64,000 nt of DNA from Ceratopteris richardii (Eukaryota; Streptophyta; Polypodiopsida; Polypodiales; Pteridaceae). The stretch is taken from NCBI GenBank assembly GCA_020310875.1, contig CM035407.1, forward strand, positions 219,475,753-219,539,752, written 5' to 3'. Below, piece after piece: positions 10,925 to 23,300 of the stretch; within the stretch, counting starts at the first letter, position 1; each line of letters begins with the position of its first letter. The notes under the pieces were generated by a model. It did not search any database, was not told the origin of the DNA, and saw only the letters and a program-made list of their open reading frames with translations. The translations under genes were made by a program, and so were the position numbers.

Positions 10925-12125
10925 AATATATTTGCATGGGAGTTATCATATCAGCAATCTCTTGAAATACTTAAACTTCCACCTATTTTGTAGTTACCTA
11001 ATTTTTCACAACCTTTTTAAGTACTTACAAATGCTAGATTTCATGCATTTAATGAAAAAAGGCCAATAGGATTCTAAAGAATTATTAAGTAGACCATTAA
11101 TTTTGGATAGACATATTCAATGGGCTTCTTTTATTTGGAATTTTCAGCGTATGATTTGATATCAACCTTCTCAAGCTAATATCGTAGCAGATGCTCTTAG
11201 TCATTTTCCATCATTGCAATAACATTATGTTTTTTTCATAATATTCTTCCAATTGAAATTCATTCATTTCAAGACATGATTCCCAATTATTCTTCCAATT
11301 TGTATTGTTCACATGCATAAAGCGAATTCAACATTTCTACATTGTCAATTGTTGAATATTGTACATTTCATAATGGATTTTTGTACTTTTAACAAAAATT
11401 ATGCATCACTCAAGATTTTATAGATTTTCTTATGATGGAAATGCTTGAATCACCTTATATAGCATATAGGGGCATACAAAGCACAACATGTGCTTGTAAG
11501 GATTTGTTCTTTTGGTTGCATATGGAAAAAGATATTGCACGTAATGTTTCCCAATACATTCTATGTATCAAACATGATCATGGTAAAGCACTTGGGTTGC
11601 TAATGCAACCTCCCATTCCAAATGAACCACAGGAAGAAATTCCTTTGTATTTCATCGCTAGTCTTTCTATGAACATCCCATCAGGACATGATTTGGACCA
11701 TTGTTAATAGTTTAAAAAAAGATGCATATTTCATTCCATGTAAAAAGACCTTTCCTACACCTCAAGCTGCTATGTTGTTTATCGAATGTATTTTCATACA
11801 TCATGGTTTCTCGAAAATCATCCTTTTTTATCATAATGTCCATTTTCTGAAATCATTTTTGGATTGTATTATTTCAAAATTTTGACTCAAACAATATAAT
11901 TTAGTTTTGCATTTCATCTTGAAACTAATGGACAAACTGAAGCTACAAATAGCACCATTATTGATTTATTAGGTTTTTCTTCATTAGATAGTCCGAGTAT
12001 GTGGGATGATAAATTACCCTTGCTTCAATTTTCTTAAAGTAATAGGATGCATACAACTACTGACCATGCACCTTTTGAAATTTCTTGTAACTTTTGTAAA
12101 TTAAAAATAAGGGTCTCCATAAAAG
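10925..12125 (+). pseudogene. Ty3/gypsy RNase H-integrase fragment
   Basis: Plus-strand gypsy pol fragment without LTRs. Near 10950 is the end of RT (QQSLEILKLPPI, LPNFSQPF), then RNase H (NEKRPIGF, and QANIVADALSHF at about 11170-11205), the integrase H2C2 zinc-binding region (YRGIQSTTCACKDLFFW, then DIARNVSQYILC at 11530-11570) and the integrase core (TIVNSLKKDAYFIPCKKTF at 11697-11755, then ETNGQTEATN near 11930). Two ORFs, 11432-11707 and 11688-11885, cover the best-preserved part; frameshifts and stops occur elsewhere. It sits inside what looks like a split copia LTR, so it is probably a truncated insertion or capture. Confidence 0.83.
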
Positions 12126-12655
12126 AGAGAAAATTTTTGATGCCATGCTTGTTTTTTGACAATTTTGGATGAAATTACAAAATTAGAAATACACGCACTC
12201 TTTACATTCGTCCAATAGAGTGTGTGGGAAGACATTGCAACTCAATAATTTGTACTCTCTCTACAATGCAACTCTGTTTCTCTATGTTTTGAAATTTTAT
12301 ACTCTCTGTGTATGCGTGTCTGTAAGATTCTCCTTGTTGATTTCAAGCTTCATTTAGTCTTTCAGATATTTCCCCAAAGTGTATAAAAAGTTAAAGGTTT
12401 TTATATTGATTGAAGTGTGTCAAATTGCCAAGTTCTTGAGTCTATATCCTTCCACATATGTAAAGCATGTTGGAGACAAATAGCCTCTCTTGAAGTGGCT
12501 GATTATACCAACTCCAACATCCATTTTCTTTTATTAACATTTTTCTAGATAGGCTTTACATTCTTATTTCTTTCTGTAAAGTTTCATTTTTATATTCTAT
12601 ATACTTGCAAAGAAATTTCTAGAATAGTGAGTACATGTAATTGTGTAGTTGATCA
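12126..12655 (+). repeat. Copia A/H LTR, right part
   Basis: AT-rich sequence whose 12350-12640 part resembles 27980-28240 of the copia H 3' LTR (shared order: agtg-tg-tca, cttgaagtggctga/cttaagtggatgg, ctgtaaagttcca, agaaattt...tagtgagtacatgt). The junction to gag at about 12655 lacks a primer-binding site and gag N-terminus, so the LTR end and leader are deleted. Confidence 0.45.
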
Positions 12656-13022
12656 ACTATTTACATTGATGGTGACCAGTGAGATGAACCAAGGAGGATC
12701 ATAATCAAAGGGCAAGCAATCCCAAATTCTCTATGAAAGCAAAAAAAATGAAGACATCAAAGCCATGGATAATGCATTAGAGGAAGGGTAGCAGAAGAGG
12801 AGGAAGATCATAAGGAAATGATGCATCCAATGAAGACTGTCACACACATGGAAAACAAGGCCATTATGCAAGAAATTGTTTGTCCAAAGGAGAAGCTAAT
12901 CAAGGATACATAAGCAATCTGCGTAAGTATGCTAAAACTTTGGCCAATTGAGAAAATTAGAACTTGTGTATGATGTATGCTTTAAGTCAAAAAGTCAATT
13001 CCGATTTTACATCCTACATATA
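12656..13022 (+). pseudogene. Copia H gag 3' part
   Basis: Decayed gag and nucleocapsid sequence collinear with 4195-4560 of copia A (the shared TTTACATTGATGGTGA block, the HTWKTRPLCKKLF-like zinc-knuckle relic near 12850, and SQKVNS just before the protease). It ends at 13022, where copia B is inserted; the protease motif of the same gene resumes at 18293. Confidence 0.7.
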
Positions 13023-13905
13023 TGTCAGAAACAATGTCCCATGTTGTCGAGTATAGTGTAGATTTGAGAATCCATTCTACAAGTAAAGGTGTTGGCCTCC
13101 TTGGATAAAGCATGAGCCTCTTGTAAAAATCACATGGATTCAAATCCCACAGTTGGTGAAATTGCGAGATAAAGTTAGTGAAGAAGAGGTTTTTTTGTTA
13201 TTTGCTTTTCGTGATCACGATCGATCGTATGATTTTTTAAGATCATGTTTTCCGTTTAGCTTATCATGAGGAAAGCTAAGAACTATATAATAGAAATCTT
13301 GGGGTCTGAATAGATTATCGTCTCAAGGAGCTCTAGTAGGTGCTCAATGCAAGCTGGAGGAGATCTTGGAGGTCCTCGATGTGAGGAAGAGTTCCTACAC
13401 TTTTGGAGGAGGTGTGCTCTACATCACGAGTATTTGGAGGAGTTTGTGTGAGTCAACCATTAGCATATTACTGAGTTACTATGACTAAAAATTCTATTTC
13501 TAGTCTCACTTGTTCTTTCACTAGTTTCTAATTTAGGGATAATCAAAATTTGGATTTGCTATGAAATAGTTCTAAACTGTTCATATTCTCCATATTCACA
13601 CACACACAACCTCTCTCCCTTCATACCTCTTAAGTAGAGAGTTTCTTGTATCTAGTTCCTATTTCTGCCTAGATTTAGATTATTTTAGTTTGTATCATAT
13701 TCACACATTGTAATTTGACAATGGAATATAGATAGTGTAGATGAGCATTCGATCTTAGCATACGCTTCCTAAATCTGGCCTATTGTCTCTCTATCTCACA
13801 CTCATCATCTTTTTTAGTCTAAAGGTGTGTATGTTCAGGTTCATGTGTTGGAAGATCCTATGAACCTATCATTTATTGCTATTGAGGCCCACCCCACTTC
13901 CAACA
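13023..13905 (+). repeat. Copia B 5' LTR
   Basis: Begins TGTCAGAAACAATGTCCC and ends CTTCCAACA. It is matched along its length by 17149-18287, including the GGAGATCTTGGAGGTCCT and GAGGAAGAGTTCCTACAC blocks and the CACACACAAC run near 13600. The primer-binding site starts at 13907. Confidence 0.88.
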
Positions 13906-16900
13906 TTTGCTATTAGATCATACTTGACATACACTATTAACATGATGAGTGACTATAGACTTGAGAATGAAGAAAAGCTTGAGGGAATGTCTAATTATCC
14001 AATGTGGAGTTGTATGATGATCAATTTGTTAGTACCAAATGACTTATGGAATATTGTCAATGGCTTTAATTCAAGGCGAAGACAAGTTAGAGAATATGTT
14101 GCTTCACCTTATAGAAGACCTAGTATTCTTATTTCTATTCAATAAGAGGTTAGTGAAGAAGAAGAAACTCTTTCATTATCATGAGTCCATACCACTACCA
14201 GATTACTTCCTACAAAAGAGAAATCAAGATGGGATTCAAGCAATGCATACACACTTTCATATATTGTTATGGGAGTGAAGAGGCATATTTTACCCCAAAT
14301 CAGGTCTTCTAGAACCTCTCAATAGGCTTGGTTGCAGTTAGAGAATCTCTATCAGAGTAGAAACCCTACTAGCAAAGATCATTTAAGGTGAAAACTAGCC
14401 AACACAAGGATGAAAGTTGGTGAATGTTTTCAGTCACGTATTTTAAAGCTTAAAGATTTATGATGGAGTCAACATTTTAGATGAGGAGATGGTAAATACA
14501 CTTCTAAACTCACTTTTATACTCATATCATGCTTTTGTTACTTCTTTATTTCTCTCTACAAGAGGTAGAGGAGTTTGATTTGAAGAGCTAGAGTTCCTAT
14601 TACTTCAAGATGAAAATCAACAAAAATGTATGCAATAGAATGATGAGGCCATTTTATCATCCTGGAAGGGGAAAGAAAGAAAGTCCACTAGTGTTTTCCC
14701 TAATGCTTCCTCTACACCCAAAGAAAATTCTTCGACTACATCTAATCCAATAAAAGAAGTATGTCATTACTATTAGAAGTCACATCAAACATAGGAGAAT
14801 GAGAAACAAGGATTTTTTATGAGAAGAAGAAAGCATGAGGTAGTAGTGCTAGAGACGATCTAAAACCTAAATCTTCAAAGATAGATTTATATGCATGTGT
14901 TAATATTGAAGAAGTAGCTTTTGATCATGCAGCATGAAATGCAGTCTTAGATAATGCTTGGATTTTTTATTTTGGAGCTACTAAGCATATAAAACGTTGC
15001 AAAAAGGTATTTTCTTGTCTTTCTAACTCTTTAGATAGAAGAGTGAACATTGCAGATGTTCATGATTTGGATGTTGTTAGTGTTGGAGAAGTAAACCTGA
15101 ATTCTAGAGCATGTAGAAATTCCACAATTTCCAGTGTTCTTTATGTTTGAAACATGAAGAATATTCTCACTATATCTAGTCTCTTGTTAGATGGTTATAA
15201 AGTTACTTTGAAGAAAGATTCATTTCAAATCATCTCACTTGATGAGGAGCATTGTCTACTTCAAAGTGAAAATAGAAGTGGTAGGTTTGTGTTATCAGAA
15301 ATAATTCATGCTAATGTTGCTAGGTCTACTACACTTAAGGAGAACATGAAGTTATGGCATGCTAGATTTGGTCATATTAGTTACACAGCTCTCAAGCATA
15401 TCAAAGATCAAGGTATGGTGGAGAGTTTGCCTATTTTTTCTTTACCAAATGATGTAGAGTCATGTGAAGGATGTCTTGAAAGAAAGCTTCACAAACTACA
15501 TTTCAAGAAGCATGAATACATGATGGCCCACAAGGAAGTTACATATCATACATTCAGATGTGAATGGTCGTATGAGAACATATTCCACTCAAGATTTCGG
15601 GTACTTTGTTATGTTGATTGATGATTTCTCAAGATATTCATGGATTTACTATCTTATAATGAAGTCAAAGATTTTTTCTAGATTTTAGAACTTCTTAGAT
15701 ATGGTTGAAAACAAAGGTCAGTCAAAGATCTAGATTTTGAGAAGTGATAGAGAAAGAGAGCACATGTGTGAATACTTTAAGTATTTTCTTGAAGACAAAG
15801 GTATCTCTGATCAATACCTATTTCTTATACTCTAGAACAAAATGTTGTTGTAGAGAGAAAGAATAGGATACTTTTTGAGATGATGCATACTATGATTTCA
15901 TCCAAAAAGCTTTCTCCCAAGTTTTGGTTTGATGTAGTACATATAGCTAATCACATTCTAAATAGATCTTCCACAAGATCTTTAAAGGTCATCACACCTT
16001 ATGAAGCTTATTATGAGAAGAAATCCAATGCGAGTTACTTTAAAGTTTTTGGTTGTCAAGGTTATCTTCACATTGAGAAGAAGGACTGTGCTAATCTTGA
16101 TGTAACAACCATTAAAGCTGTAATTATTTTTCATGCAATTGAAAGCAAAGGATACAAATTCTATGTTCCAAATAGAGCTGATATCCTACTCTCACTCAAT
16201 GCATATATTGTAGATTTACTAATTAAGATAAGAAGGAAGAGATTCCAGAATTCTCAAAAGTAGATGATTATCGATTTTTCAGAAGGAATTTGGATTCTTG
16301 TATTCAGTCATACAAAGGGGGGGGGGGGGGGGTCATGAACCTTCTCAAACCCTAAAAGATGCAGTTGATAAAGGTGAAGAGAGAGTTGCATTACCTACAT
16401 CAACACCTCTTGAAGTTCTAACTCATGAAGTTGGAGAAGGTTCTAGAGTTCTAAGAGAAAGAGATACTGAAGAACAAGGAACGAGTCCAACATTATTCAA
16501 AAATACACGAAAGTTATTATATCCAACCTAGAAGGAGAGTGGTATAAAGGAATATACTGAAAGATCTAGAATTCAAACAAGGAGACAACAAGAAGACCTT
16601 GTAAATTATGAGGGTCATTTTAAGATTTATAATATTTTAACACTTACTTTGGTTGAGAATGAACTAGCTAGTGTTCACGATGCACTACAAAGTGATATGA
16701 TTATGATAGATCCCCAAGGTCCATATCTTTGATTGTTTAAAGGATATCTTAAGAACACATTTCATGTAGATGACTTAGGTGTTTTGCATTATCTTGGGAT
16801 TTAGTTCAAGTACAGAGATGAGTGTATCTATATGAAACAACATAAATACATTAATAAATTATTTGAAAGGTTTGAGATGACATATTCCAAGCCTATGCAT

Positions 16901-17148
16901 ACATCTATGGATGTCAATGTGTCATCATAAATGGAAGTAGATTCAGAACCATTTGATGCTACATTAAATAGTCAAGTAGAAGGTTGCTTGATATGTGTAT
17001 GTAATATATGTCCACATATTTAGTTTATAGTTTCTCAAGTATCCAGCTTCATACAAGTGGAAATCTGTTAAGAGATATATTTCAACGTCATAGGAAGTTT
17101 TGCAGGCTATTAAACTGTGTACTATTGTGACATTGAAAGACAGACTAT
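13906..17148 (+). pseudogene. Copia B gag-pol remnant
   Basis: Order of recognisable parts: gag start near 13941 (MMSDYRLENEEKLEGMSNYP), decayed gag to 14600, zinc-knuckle relic near 14765 (VCHYY), protease region near 14960 (WIFYFGATKHI, where the catalytic Asp-Ser-Gly is replaced by FGA), gag-pre-integrase at 15154-15500 (KLWHARFGHISYTALKHI), integrase at 15540-16260 with the second half open as 15880-16263, then a linker and only the end of RT at 16740-17000 (HVDDLGVLHYLGI, SKPMHTSMDV). Most of RT, including YVDD, and RNase H are missing. Multiple stops. A 16-base poly(G) run at 16317-16332 lies in the integrase-RT linker. Confidence 0.83.
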
Positions 17149-18287
17149 TGGAAAGAATGTCCCATGTTGTAGCATATAGTGTAGATTTGAGAAGTACTTC
17201 TATAAGTAAAGGTTTTGGGCGCCTTGGATAAAGCAAGAGACTCTCACAAAAACCACATGGGTTCAAATCTTGTTGGCAAAATCATGAGATAAAGGTAGCA
17301 AACAAGAGTTTTTTGTTATTTGATTTTTGTGATCTGGATTGATCATATGCTTTTCTTTATCGTGTTTTCCATTTAGCTTATATTGAGGAAGGCTAATAGT
17401 TATATAATAGACATCTTGTAGCATATAGTGTAGATTTGAGAAGTACTTCTATAAGTAAAGGTTTTGGGCGCCTTGGATAAAGCAAGAGACTCTCACAAAA
17501 ACCACATGGGTTCAAATCTTGTTGGCAAAATCATGAGATAAAGGTAGCAAACAAGAGTTTTTTGTTATTTGATTTTTGTGATCTGGATTGATCATATGCT
17601 TTTCTTTATCGTGTTTTCCATTTAGCTTATATTGAGGAAGGCTAATAGTTATATAATAGACATCTTGGGGTCACAATAGATTATCTTCTCAAGGAGATGT
17701 AGCCCATGCTCAACGAAAGTTGGAAGAGATCTTGGAGGTCCTCTATGTGAGGAAGAGTTCCTACACTCTTGGAGGAGGTGTGCTTTACATGAGGAGTATT
17801 CAGAGGAGCTTGTGTTAGTCAACTATCAGCATAGTGTTGAGTTACTATGAATAACATGTCTATTTCCATTCTCACTTGTTCATTCACTAGTTTTGAAATA
17901 ACGAATAACCAAAATTCAGGTTTGCTATAAAATAGTTCTAAATTGTTCATATTCTCCATATTCTCTCTCTCTTTGCCTCTCTCTCTCACACACACACACT
18001 CTTCATACATCTTAGGCACACAATTTCTTGTATCTAGTTTATATTTCTGTGTAGATTTAGATGTTGTTATCTTGTATTATATTCACACATCGTAATTTGA
18101 CATTCAAATATAGATAGTGAAGGTGAGAATTCTAGCTTACCTTACACTTTGTAAATCTTGCCTTTTCTCTCTCTATCTTTGACTCATCATCTTTTAGACG
18201 CTTAAGGTGCGTATGCTAAGGTTCATGTGTTGGAAGACATTATAAACTTGTGATTTACTGCTATTGAGGTGCACTACACTTCCAACG
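17149..18287 (+). repeat. Copia B 3' LTR with internal duplication
   Basis: Matches the 5' LTR but contains a near-perfect tandem duplication of 249 bp: 17170-17418 is repeated from 17419 to about 17667 (both copies begin TAGCATATAGTGTAGATTTG). The final CA is mutated to CG. The 249-bp duplication accounts for nearly all of the length difference from the 883-bp 5' LTR, so it arose after, or during, insertion of this copy. Confidence 0.87.
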
Positions 18288-19161
18288 ATAGATAGTGGTG
18301 CCAGAGAGCATATGACATGGTATTGATCTCAAAGCTCCAAGCTCTTGAAGGATGTGTAGCATCTTCCAACCATCACCAAGAACTTGGTTGCAATAGGTAA
18401 AATGGTTGAGAGAGGTGATTAGGTGAGGTTCAATGATCAAGGACGTTTTGTTCAAGAACCCATGTAGGACTATAAGCTTATAGAAAAACAAAAGAAGCAA
18501 GGAATACTCGTCACCATGGAGGCAAAGCCATCAACCCATCACATTGTCTACTTTTCAATTAGGTATAAACAGATTGTAGAAATTGAATTGTTCCATAAAA
18601 TAATTCTCCACCTAAACTTACAAAGGATGAAGGAGATGTAAAGGGATGGTTAGTGAGTGATCTACCTAATCTTACATTAAGCAATATGCAACCTTTGTTC
18701 CGAGCTTTCGGTTAGGGAAACAAAGAAGAGTGACATTCAAGAAGGGAGCACATGTGAGCAATGAAGTGTTGAGTTACATACACATAGATCTATGGGAACC
18801 TACAAGGGATACATACACAAGAGGTAATAGATATTTTGTCACATTTATAAATAAACTTTGATTTTTTTTATATATTTCAAGAAGACAAATTTAAAGGTGT
18901 TTCACAAATTTGAGAGGTTCAAAAACCTACTAGAAGACGAGGAAGCAAAGTATGTAAAGAATCTCAAATCCGATGGAGGGGGAGAGTATTTTTCAAGTAA
19001 ATTGTTAGATTTTCTACATGATCATGGGATCAAAAGGAAATCCACTTACAGGTATATGCTGCAAACAAGTGGATTAACAGAGAGGAACAGTAGATACATA
19101 GAAAAAAAAGGATAGATCTAAATTAAACAAAATGGATGTTACCAATTATTAATGGGATGAT
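18288..19161 (+). pseudogene. Copia H protease to integrase
   Basis: Resumption of copia H after copia B. The protease motif DSGAREHMTWY starts at 18293. Gag-pre-integrase follows (VRFNDQGRFVQEP near 18425-18465), then integrase zinc region and core near 18700-19110 (LKSDGGGEYFSSKLLDFL in the ORF 18858-19115). The reading ends at the insertion of copia C; ATGAT at 19157-19161 is the left copy of its target duplication. Frameshifts and stops throughout; sequence order is collinear with 4730-5400 of copia A. Confidence 0.82.
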
Positions 19162-20174
19162 TATTGGAGCAGGACAATCAACAATTGGTGATTATATAAA
19201 GCCTAGAAGTGAAGAAATAAAAAAAAAGATTGAAGTCCAACTTCATGAAGTAGAGAGAAGATTCAAATAGCAAAGTTCTTTAAAACATATGTACATTAGC
19301 TTTGTAAATACTTCAATATACTTGAAGTAATGACAAATCAATAATCTTATGTATATATAGATACGTGTAGATGGTCGTATTAGAGGAATGAGATGAAGCA
19401 TAGATGAATAGATGATGTGTATTGGATGTATCATCCATTAGATGTGTGAAGAGTTGAATAGAAAGTATGTTCAGAGAATTGCATGTCGATCTTTCCTCTA
19501 GTTCTCCTTCTGTGTTTGATTTCATCAGAAATCCTTTTGTACACATCTAAGTTCATAGTTAGTCTATCTATGGTTAAAGTTTGAGAGTTAAATTGCAAAC
19601 AGACTGAGAGAATTTTGTATAAGAACATCTATATGTGAGAAAGTGTTGTGTCTTCTGAAACAAGCGCAGATTCGATAGTCAAAAAAATGATGAGTTCTCA
19701 GTGCACAGTGTAAAGTTTCACACAAATCAGGAGTCAAAATCTAAGTTTGAAGGTAAGCCATCTATGGCTAAAAGAATTTGCTTAAACGGGTTTTAGATTG
19801 GGAGAACTATGTGTTAGAAGTTGGAGGTGTCAAAATCGACTCTACAGGAAGGCAATTTCAGACATAGGTAGATTGTTTGAAGCATTTCTCATAATCTACT
19901 GAAGCTTTTGAAGTGTTTTAACTTGGAGGAGGTGCGCATACTCTAGGCAACCCATTCTACAAAGTGTCATCAGAAACTTTTCACAAATGATTAATCAATG
20001 AGTGATTAATGTGCAGCAGACTTTCTGTGAAATGAATTTCTTCATAGTTAGCTAATTTCTTGATAGTTTGGTGATTGTCTTCCAAAATTGGTTGGAGTTT
20101 AAAGTTATTCGTGATATAGAGGTGGTCTAAAATCAACAATAGCTTGTTCTTTTGGAGATTAACACTCTCCATCA
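19162..20174 (+). repeat. Copia C 5' LTR
   Basis: 1013 bp, starting TATTGGAGCAGGACAAT (expected TGTTGG; second base mutated) and ending CACTCTCCATCA directly before the primer-binding site. It contains TATATATAG at about 19350-19358, a plausible TATA element. The segment of about 19622-19926 is absent from the 3' LTR. Confidence 0.92.
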
Positions 20175-20187
20175 GTGGTATCAGAGC
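20175..20187 (+). promoter_or_regulatory. Copia C primer-binding site
   Basis: One G spacer after the LTR end, then TGGTATCAGAGC, the standard complement of the 3' end of plant initiator methionine tRNA used to prime minus-strand synthesis in copia elements. Confidence 0.93.
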
Positions 20188-20396
20188 AGGAGTTATCAGA
20201 TTGAGGAAAGGAAGACCCCGGCTACTGTAGATATACAAATTTCACATCTTGGAGGTTCAAAAGGATAAAGTGTGGAAGAAAGAATCAAGGAAGAAACATA
20301 AAGGTTATCAAAAGGATCAGAAGGAGCAACATTCGAAGCGAAGGTACATTCATTCCTTATAAGGATTAAAGATTTGATAGTACATGTGAAGAAAGG

Positions 20397-23300
20397 ATGG
20401 GAGATAGTCTCCAAATTGAGAAGTTGGATAGAGAGAACTATCCAGCTTGGTCTATGAGAATGGAAGCTTATCTTATGAGCAAAGATCTGATGGGATACAT
20501 CACAAGAGAGGAAGAAAAGCCAGAGTTCAAAGATCCTAGTGTTCCAACTAGGGAGGAGCTTGCAGATATAAAGATTTGGATGAAGAAGGATGCTCAAGCA
20601 AGGAGCATAATCTACATGGCAGTGAATGATTATTAGCTTCCTCATATAAGAGGACTTGAAACTGCAAGTGACATTTGGAATGCTTTGGAAGAGCATTTCC
20701 AAAATACAACCAAATCAAGGAAAGCTTCATTATGGGCAGAGTTTACTGCATTCAAGAACAAGGCTTCACAATCAATATTTGATTATGTGACAAAGATGAA
20801 AGACATTGCTGACTCTTTAGGTGCAAATGATAAAGATATTGAAGAAGATAAGTTGGTAAGACAAATTCTCACAGGGCTAAGAGGAGATGAGAAGTGGAAG
20901 CCTTTTATTTTGTCTACAGAACTTTCATTAGATCATTTCACTCCTGATTTGAATCAATTGTTAGGAAATATGCTAAATTTTGAGAATGATATCAAAGGAG
21001 ATGTTGATAAGAGTGCAGATCATGCAATGTATTCTAAAGACAAGAAGAAAGCTAGCAAAGGAAAGCAACAATTGGTTGAAGATGATGGTACTCCAAGTCA
21101 AGAAAACTTCCTAAGAGGAAGAGGAAGTGGCAGAAGTAGAGGAAGAGGCAGAATTAGCAAAGATAATGTCAGAGCTTGTTGGATATGTGGTAAGACCAAT
21201 CATCTATCTCATGATTGTTGGCATAATAATCAAAGCAATGGTAATTTTAATAAGAACTTTAATCAAAGAGGAAGAGGTGGTAGATATGAGAGAAGAAACT
21301 TCAGAGGTAGAGGTGGTAGGAATCCTTTTGGAAGAGGTGGAGGAAGAAACTTCCAAAATTAATCCTATAATAACACCTACTACAATTATGCATCAGATCA
21401 GAAAGAAGATTCAACTCTTATTATGGATGCAACATGTGAAGCCGCACATGAAGACATGAGAGTATTTTATATTGACTCAGGATGTAGCAATCATCTAAGT
21501 GTAAATATTGCTTTGATGGCTGATATAGATCATAAGGCAATCAATCATACAGTCCAAACAGGCTATAATACAAAGCACAAAGTAAAGTCAATTGGTTCAG
21601 TTAAAGCCAAAGATGGAAGTACTCTCTTGAGTAAGGTTCTGTATGTTCCTACAATTCCAAAGAACTTAATCAGTGTAGGACAAATTATGGAAAAAGGATA
21701 TGAGGTAAGGTTCACTAATGATGGAGTCTATGTTGAAGACCCTAGTCAAGGGTATAAACAAATTGTTACAGGAAAGAAAGAAGGAAGGCTCTTCACACTA
21801 AAGATACAAGGTAATATTGGACATGCTGTGTTTACATATGGAGAGCAAAAGGTGTCTCAATTGGATCTTTGGCATAAAAGACTTGGACACTTTAATGAAA
21901 GAGGTATCAAATAAATGGTTAACAATGGTTTAGTGCTTGGATTGCCTAATGTTGCAGGTCAACACATGACATACAGATGTGAAGCATGTCAGTTAGGTAA
22001 GGCTCATACACAATCATATAATAAGCATGGTTTCATGTATTCAGAAAGACTTGAATTGGTACATACAGATGTGTGGGGTCCTTCAAAGGACTTCAGTATA
22101 AATGGTTCAAGATAATATGTCATATATGTTGATGATGCTACCAGGTGGATCACAATCTATCTGATCAAAGACAAATCAGAAGTGTTTAATACATTTAAAC
22201 ACTATCATGTATATGCAGAAAGAATTACAGGTAAAAAATTGAAGAGGTTAAGGTCAGATGGAGGGGGAGAGTATTTCTCTAATGAGTTCAGTGATTATTT
22301 GTGGAATGCAGGTATAAAGAGAGAGGTTACTTGCAGGTATTCTCCTCAACAAAATGGGGTAGCAGAAAGAAGAAACAGAACTCTTGTTGAGTTTGCAAGG
22401 TCCATGATGAAGGAGAAAAATTGCCCTAATTATTTATGGGTTGAGGCTGTAAACACAGCCACATATTTGGTCAATAGGTTACCATGTAAAGCCTTGCAAG
22501 GTATGACACCATATGAAGCTTGGTGGGGTAAGAGACGTACCTTGGATCATTGTAAAATATTTGGATGCTTGGCATATGCATATGTGCCATCACAATTGAG
22601 GCATAAATTAGAACCTAAAGCAGAGAAGTATGTATTCATTGGTTATGATGACAAGCAGATGGGTTATAGGTTGTGGAGTCCATCCACAAAGCAATTCCTT
22701 GTGTCTAAGGATGTTACATTTGATGAACAAGGTACTTGGTTTGCAGGTACACTTAATATTCATGGAGATGTTGAAGAAGTTGTGAATCAAAAGAAAGGTA
22801 AATCAAAGGTTCAAATATTCGATGAAGAGGAGAACAATGAAGTACAGGTTGAAGTTGAATAAGTGCCAAGGTTTGATCCAGAATGTGATGAACCAGAAAC
22901 TTCAAGAAGTGGAGAAGTCAGAAGGTCATCTAGGCACAAATGGCAGCCTACAAGGTATAGCTATGATAATTCATTTTTGACTACTAAAGATTATGCTTAC
23001 ATGTTAAAACCAGATGAAGATCCATCCACATATGATGAAGCCAAAGGAAAGAAGAATTGAGAAAAAGCTATGCAGGAGGAATATGATGCATTGATGGAAA
23101 ATGAGACTTGGGATTTGGTTCCTAAACCAAATAGTCAGAAGATCATTTGATGTAAATGGGTCTACAAAAAAAAAAGGTTTGTAGATGGAAGTATGTCTAG
23201 GTACAAAGCCAGGCTTGTTGCAAAGGGATATGCACAGACATATGGTGTGGACTATGATGAAACTTATAGTCCTGTTGCAAAGATGAAAACCATAAGAACT

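Larger units (their letters stand above)
13023..18287 (+). mobile_element. Copia B, nested in copia H protease
   Basis: Two-LTR copia insertion, plus orientation. The flanks are ATATA at 13018-13022 and ATAGA at 18288-18292, an imperfect 5-bp target duplication. Removing the element joins the copia H gag end to its protease motif (DSGAREHMTWY from 18293), which confirms the boundaries. The 5' LTR is 883 bp, the 3' LTR 1139 bp because of a 249-bp internal tandem duplication. A decayed primer-binding site (TTGCTATTAGATCATA, three changes from TTGGTATCAGAGCATA) follows the 5' LTR. The interior, about 3.2 kb, lacks most of RT. Confidence 0.88.

Noticed and set aside
18293..18318. Primer-binding-site-like TGGTGCCAGAGAGC after the copia B 3' LTR
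   Set aside because: Alignment with copia A shows it is the protease active-site codons of host element H (DSGAREHM), not a second primer site.
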